This document shows, piece after piece, positions 38,876-51,685 of a stretch of 64,000 nt of DNA. The DNA is from Hippasteria phrygiana (Eukaryota > Echinodermata > Asteroidea > Valvatida > Goniasteridae): positions 744,001-808,000 of the forward strand of contig JAZGUH010000702.1 of assembly GCA_037893225.1 (NCBI GenBank), in the 5' to 3' direction. The position numbers were made by a program, and so were the translations under genes. Position 1 is the first letter of the stretch; every line of letters starts with the position of its first letter. The notes under the pieces were generated by a model, which was given only the letters and a program-made list of their open reading frames with translations, did not search any database and was not told the origin of the DNA.

Positions 38876-41800
38876 GTAAAGCAAGTCATACCCAAGGGAA
38901 TTTGACAGGCATGGAGCAATAAATAGAAGGTAATATGCACACAGATGTTGGCCGGAAAGAAAATAAACATTGCGAGGTTTGAATTTTCTCCACAAGTTTT
39001 AACTCTAAGAAGCCGCCGATAATTGCAACATGTAGCGCCAGATCTAAGCTATCCATACATGTCGTACATGTCAAAATTACTGCATTTGGTTGATATTTCA
39101 TGCAATTATGAATGAATAAAGCAAGTCCATACCCCAGGGAATTTGACAGGCATGGAGCAATAAATAAAAGGTAATCTGCACACAGATGGTGGCCGGGAAG
39201 AAAATAAAAATTGCGAGGTTTGAATTTTCTCCACAAGTGTTAACTCTAAGAAGCCGCCGATAATTGCAACATGTAGCGCCAGATCTAAGCTATCCATACA
39301 TGTCAAAATTACTGAATTTGGTTGATATTTCATGCAATTATGAATGAATAAAGCAAGTCATACCCCAGGGAATTTGACAGGCATTGAGCAATAAATAGAA
39401 GGTAATATGCACACAGATGTTGGCCGGAAAGAAAATAAACATTGCGAGGTTTGAATTTTCTCCACAAGTTTTAACTCTAAGAAGCCGCCGATAATTGCAA
39501 CATGTAGCGCCAGATCTAAGCTATCCATACATGTCAAAATTACTGAATTTGGTTGATATTTCATGCAATTATGAATGAGTAAAGCAAGTCCATACCCCAG
39601 GGAATTTGACAGGCATGGAGCAATAAATAAAAGGTAATCTGCACACAGATGGTGGCCGGGAAGAAAATAAAAATTGCGAGGTTTGAATTTTCTCCACAAG
39701 TGTTAACTCTAAGAAGCCGCCGATAATTGCAACATGTAGCGCCAGATCTAAGCTATCCATACATGTCAAAATTACTGAATTTGGTTGATATTTCATGCAA
39801 TTATGAATGAGTAAAGCAGGTCCATACCCCAGGGAATTTGACATGCATGGAGCAATAAATAGACGGTAACATGTACACAGATGGTGGCCGGAAAGAAAAT
39901 AAACATTGCGAGGTTTGAATTTTCTCCACAAGTTTGAACTCTAAGAAGCCGCCGATAATTGCAACATGTAGCGCCAGATCTAAGCTATCCATACATGTCA
40001 AAATTACTGAATTTGGTTGATATTTCATGCAATTATGAATGAATAAAGCAAGTCATACCCCAGGGAATTTGACAGGCATTGAGCAATAAATAGAAGGTAA
40101 TATGCACACAGATGTTGGCCGGAAAGAAAATAAACATTGCGAGGTTTGAATTTTCTCCACAAGTTTTAACTCTAAGAAGCCGCCGATAATTGCAACATGT
40201 AGCGCCAGATCTAAGCTATCCATACATGTCAAAATTACTGAATTTGGTTGATATTTCATGCAATTATGAATGAGTAAAGCAAGTCCATACCCCAGGGAAT
40301 TTGACAGGCATGGAGCAATAAATAAAAGGTAATCTGCACACAGATGGTGGCCGGGAAGAAAATAAACATTGCGAGGTTTGAATTTTCTCCACAAGTGTTA
40401 ACTCTAAGAAGCCGCCGATAATTGCAACATGTAGCGCCAGATCTAAGCTATCCATACATGTCAAAATTACTGAATTTGGTTGATATTTCATGCAATTATG
40501 AATGAGTAAAGCAGGTCCATACCCCAGGGAATTTGACATGCATGGAGCAATAAATAGACGGTAACATGTACACAGATGGTGGCCGGAAAGAAAATAAACA
40601 TTGCGAGGTTTGAATTTTCTCCACAAGTTTGAACTCTAAGAAGCCGCCGATGATTGCAACATGTAGCGCCAGATCTAAGCTATCCATACATGTCAAAATT
40701 ACTGCATTTGGTTGATATTTCATGCAATTATGAATGAGTAAAGCAAGTCCATACCCCAGGGAATTTGACAGGCATGGAGCAATAAATAAAAGGTAATATG
40801 CACACAGATGGTGGCCGGAAAGAAAATAAACATTGCGAGGTTTGAATTTTCTCCACAAGTGTTAACTCTAAGAAGCCGCCGATAATTGCAACATGTAGCG
40901 CCAGATCTAAGCTATCCATACATGTCAAAATTACTGAATTTGGTTGATATTTCATGCAATTATGAATGAGTAAAGCAAGTCCATACCCCAGGGAATTTGA
41001 CAGGCATGGAGCAATAAATAAAAGGTAATCTGCACACAGATGGTGGCCGGGAAGAAAATAAACATTGCGAGGTTTGAATTTTCTCCACAAGTGTTAACTC
41101 TAAGAAGCCGCCGATAATTGCAACATGTAGCGCCAGATCTAAGCTATCCATACATGTCAAAATTACTGAATTTTGTTGATATTTCATGCAATTATGAATG
41201 AATAAAGCAAGTCCATACCCCAGGGAATTTGACATGCATGGAGCAATAAATAGACGGTAATATGCACACAGATGGTGGCCGGAAAGAAAATAAACATTGC
41301 GAGGTTTGAATTTTCTCCACAAGTTTTAACTCTGGGAAGCCGCCGATGATTGCAACATGTAGCGCCAGATCTAAGCTATACATACATGTCAAAATTACTG
41401 CATTTGGTTGATATTTCATGCAATTATGAATGAGTAAAGCAAGTCCATACCCCAGGGAATTTGACAGGCATGGAGCAATAAATAAAAGGTAATATGCACA
41501 CAGATGGTGGCCGGAAAGAAAATAAACATTGCGAGGTTTGAATTTTCTCCACAAGTGTTAACTCTAAGAAGCCGCCGATGATTGCAACATGTAGCGCCAG
41601 ATCTAAGCTATCCATACATGTCAAAATTACTGCATTTGGTTGATATTTCATGCAATTATGAATGAGTAAAGCAAGTCCATACCCCAGGGAATTTGACAGG
41701 CATGGAGCAATAAATAAAAGGTAATATGCACACAGATGGTGGCCGGAAAGAAAATAAACATTGCGAGGTTTGAATTTTCTCCACAAGTGTTAACTCTAAG

Positions 41801-42129
41801 AAGCCGCCGATAATTGCAACATGTAGCGCCAGATCTAAGCTATCCATACATGTCAAAATTACTGTATTTGGTTGATATTTCATGCAATTATGAATGAGTA
41901 AAGCAAGTCCATACCCCAGGGAATTTGACAGGCATGGAGCAATAAATAAAAGGTAATCTGCACACAGATGGTGGCCGGGAAGAAAATAAACATTGCGAGG
42001 TTTGAATTTTCTCCACAAGTGTTAACTCTAAGAAGCCGCCGATAATTGCAACATGTAGCGCCAGATCTAAGCTATCCATACATGTCAAAATTACTGAATT
42101 TGGTTGATATTTCATTCAATTATGAATGA
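38876..42129. repeat. 14-unit block P to P (3254 bp)
   Basis: Classes: 38876 P, 39116 Q/R hybrid (starts A, then GACAGG and AAAAATTG), 39348 S (231 bp), 39579 R, 39811 T front with mixed rear, 40043 S (231 bp), 40274 R', 40506 T, 40738 U, 40970 W, 41202 V, 41434 U/T hybrid, 41666 U, 41898 W'. The units at 40506 and 41202 are the last full T and V fronts seen; none follows to 64000. Confidence 0.87.
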
Positions 42130-44232
42130 GTAAAGCAAGTCATACCCAAGGGAATTTGACAGGCATGGAGCAATAAATAGAAGGTAATATGCACACAGAT
42201 GTTGGCCGGAAAGAAAATAAACATTGCGAGGTTTGAATTTTCTCCACAAGTTTTAACTCTAAGAAGCCGCCGATAATTGCAACATGTAGCGCCAGATCTA
42301 AGCTATCCATACATGTCGTACATGTCAAAATTACTGAATTTGGTTGATATTTCATGCAATTATGAATGAATAAAGCAAGTCCATACCCCAGGGAATTTGA
42401 CATGCATGGAGCAATAAATAAAAGGTAATATGCACACAGATGGTGGCCGGAAAGAAAATAAACATTGCGAGGTTTGAATTTTCTCCACAAGTTTTAACTC
42501 TAAGAAGCCGCCGATAATTGCAACATGTAGCGCCAGATCTAAGCTATCCATACATGTCAAAATTACTGAATTTGGTTGATATTTCATGCAATTATGAATG
42601 AGTAAAGCAAGTCCATACCCCAGGGAATTTGACAGGCATGGAGCAATAAATAAAAGGTAATCTGCACACAGATGGTGGCCGGGAAGAAAATAAAAATTGC
42701 GAGGTTTGAATTTTCTCCACAAGTGTTAACTCTAAGAAGCCGCCGATAATTGCAACATGTAGCGCCAGATCTAAGCTATCCATACATGTCAAAATTACTG
42801 AATTTGGTTGATATTTCATGCAATTATGAATGAATAAAGCAAGTCATACCCCAGGGAATTTGACAGGCATTGAGCAATAAATAGAAGGTAATATGCACAC
42901 AGATGTTGGCCGGAAAGAAAATAAACATTGCGAGGTTTGAATTTTCTCCACAAGTGTTAACTCTAAGAAGCCGCCGATAATTGCAACATGTAGCGCCAGA
43001 TCTAAGCTATCCATACATGTCAAAATTACTGAATTTGGTTGATATTTCATGCAATTATGAATGAGTAAAGCAAGTCCATACCCCAGGGAATTTGACAGGC
43101 ATGGAGCAATAAATAAAAGGTAATCTGCACACAGATGGTGGCCGGGAAGAAAATAAACATTGCGAGGTTTGAATTTTCTCTACAAGTTTTAACTCTAGGA
43201 AGCCGCCGATGATTGCAACATGTAGCGCCAGATCTAAGCTATCCATACATGTCAAAATTACTGAATTTGGTTGATATTTCATTCAATTATGAATGAGTAA
43301 AGCAAGTCATACCCAAGGGAATTTGACAGGCATGGAGCAATAAATAGAAGGTAATATGCACACAGATGTTGGCCGGAAAGAAAATAAACATTGCGAGGTT
43401 TGAATTTTCTCCACAAGTTTTAACTCTAAGAAGCCGCCGATAATTGCAACATGTAGCGCCAGATCTAAGCTATCCATACATGTCGTACATGTCAAAATTA
43501 CTGCATTTGGTTGATATTTCATGCAATTATGAATGAATAAAGCAAGTCCATACCCCAGGGAATTTGACATGCATGGAGCAATAAATAAAAGGTAATATGC
43601 ACACAGATGGTGGCCGGAAAGAAAATAAACATTGCGAGGTTTGAATTTTCTCCACAAGTTTTAACTCTAAGAAGCCGCCGATAATTGCAACATGTAGCGC
43701 CAGATCTAAGCTATCCATACATGTCAAAATTACTGAATTTGGTTGATATTTCATGCAATTATGAATGAGTAAAGCAAGTCCATACCCCAGGGAATTTGAC
43801 AGGCATGGAGCAATAAATAAAAGGTAATCTGCACACAGATGGTGGCCGGGAAGAAAATAAAAATTGCGAGGTTTGAATTTTCTCCACAAGTGTTAACTCT
43901 AAGAAGCCGCCGATAATTGCAACATGTAGCGCCAGATCTAAGCTATCCATACATGTCAAAATTACTGAATTTGGTTGATATTTCATGCAATTATGAATGA
44001 GTAAAGCAAGTCCATACCCCAGGGAATTTGACAGGCATGGAGCAATAAATAAAAGGTAATCTGCACACAGATGGTGGCCGGAAAGAAAATAAACATTGCG
44101 AGGTTTGAATTTTCTCCACAAGTGTTAACTCTAAGAAGCCGCCGATAATTGCAACATGTAGCGCCAGATCTAAGCTATCCATACATGTCAAAATTACTGA
44201 ATTTGGTTGATATTTCATTCAATTATGAATGA
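42130..44232. repeat. 5-unit P-Q-R-S-W/V (copy 4) plus 4-unit P-Q-R-W'
   Basis: Units: 42130 P (ending GAATTT), 42370 Q, 42602 R, 42834 S, 43065 W/V, then 43297 P, 43537 Q, 43769 R, 44001 W'. The W/V unit reads CTAGGAAG at about 43195-43202, intermediate between CTAAGAAG and CTGGGAAG. The W' has CCGGAAAG instead of the usual CCGGGAAG. Confidence 0.88.
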
Positions 44233-46336
44233 GTAAAGCAAGTCATACCCAAGGGAATTTGACAGGCATGGAGCAATAAATAGAAGGTAATATGCACACA
44301 GATGTTGGCCGGAAAGAAAATAAACATTGCGAGGTTTGAATTTTCTCCACAAGTTTTAACTCTAAGAAGCCGCCGATAATTGCAACATGTAGCGCCAGAT
44401 CTAAGCTATCCATACATGTCGTACATGTCAAAATTACTGCATTTGGTTGATATTTCATGCAATTATGAATGAATAAAGCAAGTCCATACCCCAGGGAATT
44501 TGACATGCATGGAGCAATAAATAAAAGGTAATATGCACACAGATGGTGGCCGGAAAGAAAATAAACATTGCGAGGTTTGAATTTTCTCCACAAGTTTTAA
44601 CTCTAAGAAGCCGCCGATAATTGCAACATGTAGCGCCAGATCTAAGCTATCCATACATGTCAAAATTACTGAATTTGGTTGATATTTCATGCAATTATGA
44701 ATGAGTAAAGCAAGTCCATACCCCAGGGAATTTGACAGGCATGGAGCAATAAATAAAAGGTAATCTGCACACAGATGGTGGCCGGGAAGAAAATAAAAAT
44801 TGCGAGGTTTGAATTTTCTCCACAAGTGTTAACTCTAAGAAGCCGCCGATAATTGCAACATGTAGCGCCAGATCTAAGCTATCCATACATGTCAAAATTA
44901 CTGCATTTGGTTGATATTTCATGCAATTATGAATGAGTAAAGCAAGTCCATACCCCAGGGAATTTGACAGGCATGGAGCAATAAATAAAAGGTAATATGC
45001 ACACAGATGGTGGCCGGAAAGAAAATAAACATTGCGAGGTTTGAATTTTCTCCACAAGTGTTAACTCTAAGAAGCCGCCGATAATTGCAACATGTAGCGC
45101 CAGATCTAAGCTATACATACATGTCAAAATTACTGAATTTGGTTGATATTTCATTCAATTATGAATGAGTAAAGCAAGTCATACCCAAGGGAATTTGACA
45201 GGCATGGAGCAATAAATAGAAGGTAATATGCACACAGATGTTGGCCGGAAAGAAAATAAACATTGCGAGGTTTGAATTTTCTCCACAAGTTTTAACTCTA
45301 AGAAGCCGCCGATAATTGCAACATGTAGCGCCAGATCTAAGCTATCCATACATGTCGTACATGTCAAAATTACTGCATTTGGTTGATATTTCATGCAATT
45401 ATGAATGAATAAAGCAAGTCCATACCCCAGGGAATTTGACATGCATGGAGCAATAAATAAAAGGTAATATGCACACAGATGGTGGCCGGAAAGAAAATAA
45501 ACATTGCGAGGTTTGAATTTTCTCCACAAGTTTTAACTCTAAGAAGCCGCCGATAATTGCAACATGTAGCGCCAGATCTAAGCTATCCATACATGTCAAA
45601 ATTACTGAATTTGGTTGATATTTCATGCAATTATGAATGAGTAAAGCAAGTCCATACCCCAGGGAATTTGACAGGCATGGAGCAATAAATAAAAGGTAAT
45701 CTGCACACAGATGGTGGCCGGGAAGAAAATAAAAATTGCGAGGTTTGAATTTTCTCCACAAGTGTTAACTCTAAGAAGCCGCCGATAATTGCAACATGTA
45801 GCGCCAGATCTAAGCTATCCATACATGTCAAAATTACTGAATTTGGTTGATATTTCATGCAATTATGAATGAGTAAAGCAAGTCCATACCCCAGGGAATT
45901 TGACAGGCATGGAGCAATAAATAAAAGGTAATCTGCACACAGATGGTGGCCGGGAAGAAAATAAACATTGCGAGGTTTGAATTTTCTCCACAAGTGTTAA
46001 CTCTAAGAAGCCGCCGATAATTGCAACATGTAGCGCCAGATCTAAGCTATCCATACATGTCAAAATTACTGTATTTGGTTGATATTTCATGCAATTATGA
46101 ATGAGTAAAGCAAGTCCATACCCCAGGGAATTTGACAGGCATGGAGCAATAAATAAAAGGTAATCTGCACACAGATGGTGGCCGGGAAGAAAATAAACAT
46201 TGCGAGGTTTGAATTTTCTCCACAAGTGTTAACTCTAAGAAGCCGCCGATAATTGCAACATGTAGCGCCAGATCTAAGCTATCCATACATGTCAAAATTA
46301 CTGAATTTGGTTGATATTTCATTCAATTATGAATGA
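44233..46336. repeat. 4-unit P-Q-R-U and 5-unit P-Q-R-R'-W' blocks
   Basis: Units: 44233 P, 44473 Q, 44705 R (ending GCATTT), 44937 U (CTATAC, ending CATTCAA), then 45169 P, 45409 Q, 45641 R, 45873 R' (ending GTATTT), 46105 W'. P blocks are densest in this stretch, with four P units between 43297 and 46337 at spacings of 936, 936 and 1168 bp. Confidence 0.88.
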
Positions 46337-48199
46337 GTAAAGCAAGTCATACCCAAGGGAATTTGACAGGCATGGAGCAATAAATAGAAGGTAATATGCA
46401 CACAGATGTTGGCCGGAAAGAAAATAAACATTGCGAGGTTTGAATTTTCTCCACAAGTTTTAACTCTAAGAAGCCGCCGATAATTGCAACATGTAGCGCC
46501 AGATCTAAGCTATCCATACATGTCGTACATGTCAAAATTACTGCATTTGGTTGATATTTCATGCAATTATGAATGAATAAAGCAAGTCCATACCCCAGGG
46601 AATTTGACATGCATGGAGCAATAAATAAAAGGTAATATGCACACAGATGGTGGCCGGAAAGAAAATAAACATTGCGAGGTTTGAATTTTCTCCACAAGTT
46701 TTAACTCTAAGAAGCCGCCGATAATTGCAACATGTAGCGCCAGATCTAAGCTATCCATACATGTCAAAATTACTGAATTTGGTTGATATTTCATGCAATT
46801 ATGAATGAGTAAAGCAAGTCCATACCCCAGGGAATTTGACAGGCATGGAGCAATAAATAAAAGGTAATCTGCACACAGATGGTGGCCGGGAAGAAAATAA
46901 AAATTGCGAGGTTTGAATTTTCTCCACAAGTGTTAACTCTAAGAAGCCGCCGATAATTGCAACATGTAGCGCCAGATCTAAGCTATCCATACATGTCAAA
47001 ATTACTGAATTTGGTTGATATTTCATGCAATTATGAATGAATAAAGCAAGTCATACCCCAGGGAATTTGACAGGCATTGAGCAATAAATAGAAGGTAATA
47101 TGCACACAGATGTTGGCCGGAAAGAAAATAAACATTGCGAGGTTTGAATTTTCTCCACAAGTTTTAACTCTAAGAAGCCGCCGATAATTGCAACATGTAG
47201 CGCCAGATCTAAGCTATCCATACATGTCAAAATTACTGAATTTGGTTGATATTTCATGCAATTATGAATGAGTAAAGCAAGTCCATACCCCAGGGAATTT
47301 GACAGGCATGGAGCAATAAATAAAAGGTAATCTGCACACAGATGGTGGCCGGGAAGAAAATAAAAATTGCGAGGTTTGAATTTTCTCCACAAGTGTTAAC
47401 TCTAAGAAGCCGCCGATAATTGCAACATGTAGCGCCAGATCTAAGCTATCCATACATGTCAAAATTACTGAATTTGGTTGATATTTCATGCAATTATGAA
47501 TGAGTAAAGCAAGTCCATACCCCAGGGAATTTGACAGGCATGGAGCAATAAATAAAAGGTAATCTGCACACAGATGGTGGCCGGGAAGAAAATAAAAATT
47601 GCGAGGTTTGAATTTTCTCCACAAGTGTTAACTCTAAGAAGCCGCCGATAATTGCAACATGTAGCGCCAGATCTAAGCTATCCATACATGTCAAAATTAC
47701 TGAATTTGGTTGATATTTCATGCAATTATGAATGAGTAAAGCAAGTCCATACCCCAGGGAATTTGACAGGCATGGAGCAATAAATAAAAGGTAATCTGCA
47801 CACAGATGGTGGCCGGGAAGAAAATAAACATTGCGAGGTTTGAATTTTCTCCACAAGTGTTAACTCTAAGAAGCCGCCGATAATTGCAACATGTAGCGCC
47901 AGATCTAAGCTATCCATACATGTCAAAATTACTGTATTTGGTTGATATTTCATGCAATTATGAATGAGTAAAGCAAGTCCATACCCCAGGGAATTTGACA
48001 GGCATGGAGCAATAAATAAAAGGTAATCTGCACACAGATGGTGGCCGGGAAGAAAATAAACATTGCGAGGTTTGAATTTTCTCCACAAGTGTTAACTCTA
48101 AGAAGCCGCCGATAATTGCAACATGTAGCGCCAGATCTAAGCTATCCATACATGTCAAAATTACTGAATTTGGTTGATATTTCATTCAATTATGAATGA
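46337..48199. repeat. 8-unit block P-Q-R-S-R-R-R'-W' (1863 bp)
   Basis: Unit starts: 46337 P, 46577 Q, 46809 R, 47041 S (231 bp), 47272 R, 47504 R, 47736 R', 47968 W'. From about 47504 the sequence is repeated at an offset of 9762 bp. Confidence 0.88.
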
Positions 48200-51100
48200 G
48201 TAAAGCAAGTCATACCCAAGGGAATTTGACAGGCATGGAGCAATAAATAGAAGGTAATATGCACACAGATGTTGGCCGGAAAGAAAATAAACATTGCGAG
48301 GTTTGAATTTTCTCCACAAGTTTTAACTCTAAGAAGCCGCCGATAATTGCAACATGTAGCGCCAGATCTAAGCTATCCATACATGTCGTACATGTCAAAA
48401 TTACTGCATTTGGTTGATATTTCATGCAATTATGAATGAATAAAGCAAGTCCATACCCCAGGGAATTTGACATGCATGGAGCAATAAATAAAAGGTAATA
48501 TGCACACAGATGGTGGCCGGAAAGAAAATAAACATTGCGAGGTTTGAATTTTCTCCACAAGTTTTAACTCTAAGAAGCCGCCGATAATTGCAACATGTAG
48601 CGCCAGATCTAAGCTATCCATACATGTCAAAATTACTGAATTTGGTTGATATTTCATGCAATTATGAATGAGTAAAGCAAGTCCATACCCCAGGGAATTT
48701 GACAGGCATGGAGCAATAAATAAAAGGTAATCTGCACACAGATGGTGGCCGGGAAGAAAATAAAAATTGCGAGGTTTGAATTTTCTCCACAAGTGTTAAC
48801 TCTAAGAAGCCGCCGATAATTGCAACATGTAGCGCCAGATCTAAGCTATCCATACATGTCAAAATTACTGAATTTGGTTGATATTTCATGCAATTATGAA
48901 TGAATAAAGCAAGTCATACCCCAGGGAATTTGACAGGCATTGAGCAATAAATAGAAGGTAATATGCACACAGATGTTGGCCGGAAAGAAAATAAACATTG
49001 CGAGGTTTGAATTTTCTCCACAAGTTTTAACTCTAAGAAGCCGCCGATAATTGCAACATGTAGCGCCAGATCTAAGCTATCCATACATGTCAAAATTACT
49101 GAATTTGGTTGATATTTCATGCAATTATGAATGAGTAAAGCAAGTCCATACCCCAGGGAATTTGACAGGCATGGAGCAATAAATAAAAGGTAATCTGCAC
49201 ACAGATGGTGGCCGGGAAGAAAATAAACATTGCGAGGTTTGAATTTTCTCTACAAGTTTTAACTCTGGGAAGCCGCCGATGATTGCAACATGTAGCGCCA
49301 GATCTAAGCTATACATACATGTCAAAATTATTGCATTTGGTTGATATTTCATGCAATTATGAATGAGTAAAGCAAGTCCATACCCCAGGGAATTTGACAG
49401 GCATGGAGCAATAAATAAAAGGTAATATGCACACAGATGGTGGCCGGAAAGAAAATAAACATTGCGAGGTTTGAATTTTCTCCACAAGTGTTAACTCTAA
49501 GAAGCCGCCGATAATTGCAACATGTAGCGCCAGATCTAAGCTATCCATACATGTCAAAATTACTGAATTTGGTTGATATTTCATTCAATTATGAATGAGT
49601 AAAGCAAGTCATACCCAAGGGAATTTGACAGGCATGGAGCAATAAATAGAAGGTAATATGCACACAGATGTTGGCCGGAAAGAAAATAAACATTGCGAGG
49701 TTTGAATTTTCTCCACAAGTTTTAACTCTAAGAAGCCGCCGATAATTGCAACATGTAGCGCCAGATCTAAGCTATCCATACATGTCAAAATTACTGAATT
49801 TGGTTGATATTTCATGCAATTATGAATGAGTAAAGCAAGTCCATACCCCAGGGAATTTGACAGGCATGGAGCAATAAATAAAAGGTAATCTGCACACAGA
49901 TGGTGGCCGGGAAGAAAATAAAAATTGCGAGGTTTGAATTTTCTCCACAAGTGTTAACTCTAAGAAGCCGCCGATAATTGCAACATGTAGCGCCAGATCT
50001 AAGCTATCCATACATGTCAAAATTACTGAATTTGGTTGATATTTCATGCAATTATGAATGAGTAAAGCAAGTCCATACCCCAGGGAATTTGACAGGCATG
50101 GAGCAATAAATAAAAGGTAATCTGCACACAGATGGTGGCCGGGAAGAAAATAAAAATTGCGAGGTTTGAATTTTCTCCACAAGTGTTAACTCTAAGAAGC
50201 CGCCGATAATTGCAACATGTAGCGCCAGATCTAAGCTATCCATACATGTCAAAATTACTGAATTTGGTTGATATTTCATGCAATTATGAATGAGTAAAGC
50301 AAGTCCATACCCCAGGGAATTTGACAGGCATGGAGCAATAAATAAAAGGTAATCTGCACACAGATGGTGGCCGGGAAGAAAATAAACATTGCGAGGTTTG
50401 AATTTTCTCCACAAGTGTTAACTCTAAGAAGCCGCCGATAATTGCAACATGTAGCGCCAGATCTAAGCTATACATACATGTCAAAATTACTGCATTTGGT
50501 TGATATTTCATGCAATTATGAATGAGTAAAGCAAGTCATACCCCAGGGAATTTGACAGGCATGGAGCAATAAATAGAAGGTAATATGCACACAGATGTTG
50601 GCCGGAAAGAAAATAAACATTGCGAGGTTTGAATTTTCTCCACAAGTTTTAACTCCAAGAAGCCGCCGATAATTGCAACATGTAGCGCCAGATCTAAGCT
50701 ATACATACATGTCAAAATTACTGCATTTGGTTGATATTTCATGCAATTATGAATGAGTAAAGCAAGTCCATACCCCAGGGAATTTGACAGGCATGGAGCA
50801 ATAAATAAAAGGTAATATGCACACAGATGGTGGCCGGAAAGAAAATAAACATTGCGAGGTTTGAATTTTCTCCACAAGTGTTAACTCTAAGAAGCCGCCG
50901 ATAATTGCAACATGTAGCGCCAGATCTAAGCTATCCATACATGTCAAAATTACTGAATTTGGTTGATATTTCATGCAATTATGAATGAGTAAAGCAGGTC
51001 CATACCCCCAGGGAATTTGACATGCATGGAGCAATAAATAAAAGGTAATATGCACACAGATGGTGGCCGGAAAGAAAATAAACATTGCGAGGTTTGAATT

Positions 51101-51685
51101 TTCTCCACAAGTTTTAACTCTAAGAAGCCGCCGATAATTGCAACATGTAGCGCCAGATCTAAGCTATCCATACATGTCAAAATTACTGAATTTGGTTGAT
51201 ATTTCATGCAATTATGAATGAGTAAAGCAAGTCCATACCCCAGGGAATTTGACAGGCATGGAGCAATAAATAAAAGGTAATCTGCACACAGATGGTGGCC
51301 GGGAAGAAAATAAACATTGCGAGGTTTGAATTTTCTCTACAAGTTTTAACTCTGGGAAGCCGCCGATGATTGCAACATGTAGCGCCAGATCTAAGCTATC
51401 CATACATGTCAAAATTACTGCATTTGGTTGATATTTCATGCAATTATGAATGAGTAAAGCAAGTCCATACCCCAGGGAATTTGACATGCATGGAGCAATA
51501 AATAAAAGGTAATATGCACACAGATGGTGGCCGGAAAGAAAATAAACATTGCGAGGTTTGAATTTTCTCCACAAGTGTTAACTCTAAGAAGCCGCCGATA
51601 ATTGCAACATGTAGCGCCAGATCTAAGCTATCCATACATGTCAAAATTACTGAATTTGGTTGATATTTCATTCAATTATGAATGA
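48200..51685. repeat. 15-unit block P to P (3486 bp), part of long duplication copy 1
   Basis: Classes: 48200 P, 48440 Q, 48672 R, 48904 S, 49135 W/V, 49367 U, 49599 P-front hybrid without duplication (231 bp), 49830 R, 50062 R, 50294 R' (CTATAC), 50526 X (231 bp), 50757 U, 50989 T/Q (233 bp), 51222 W/V, 51454 U with GACATGC. The rare C-to-T at 49331 (ATTATTGCATTT) is shared only with 59093. Confidence 0.88.
50989..51221. repeat. 233-bp T-front hybrid units with one extra C (first of 6)
   Basis: The front carries the T marker GCAGGTCC, then five C residues instead of four before AGGG, then GACATGC followed by TAAAAGG instead of the T marker TAGACGG. After the TAAAAGG the unit is Q-like (50989, 53772, 60519, 63302) or R-like (52844, 62374). 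All six lie right of 50.9 kb. They look like recombinants whose exchange fell between unit positions 34 and 52, with the extra C shared by all six. Confidence 0.92.
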
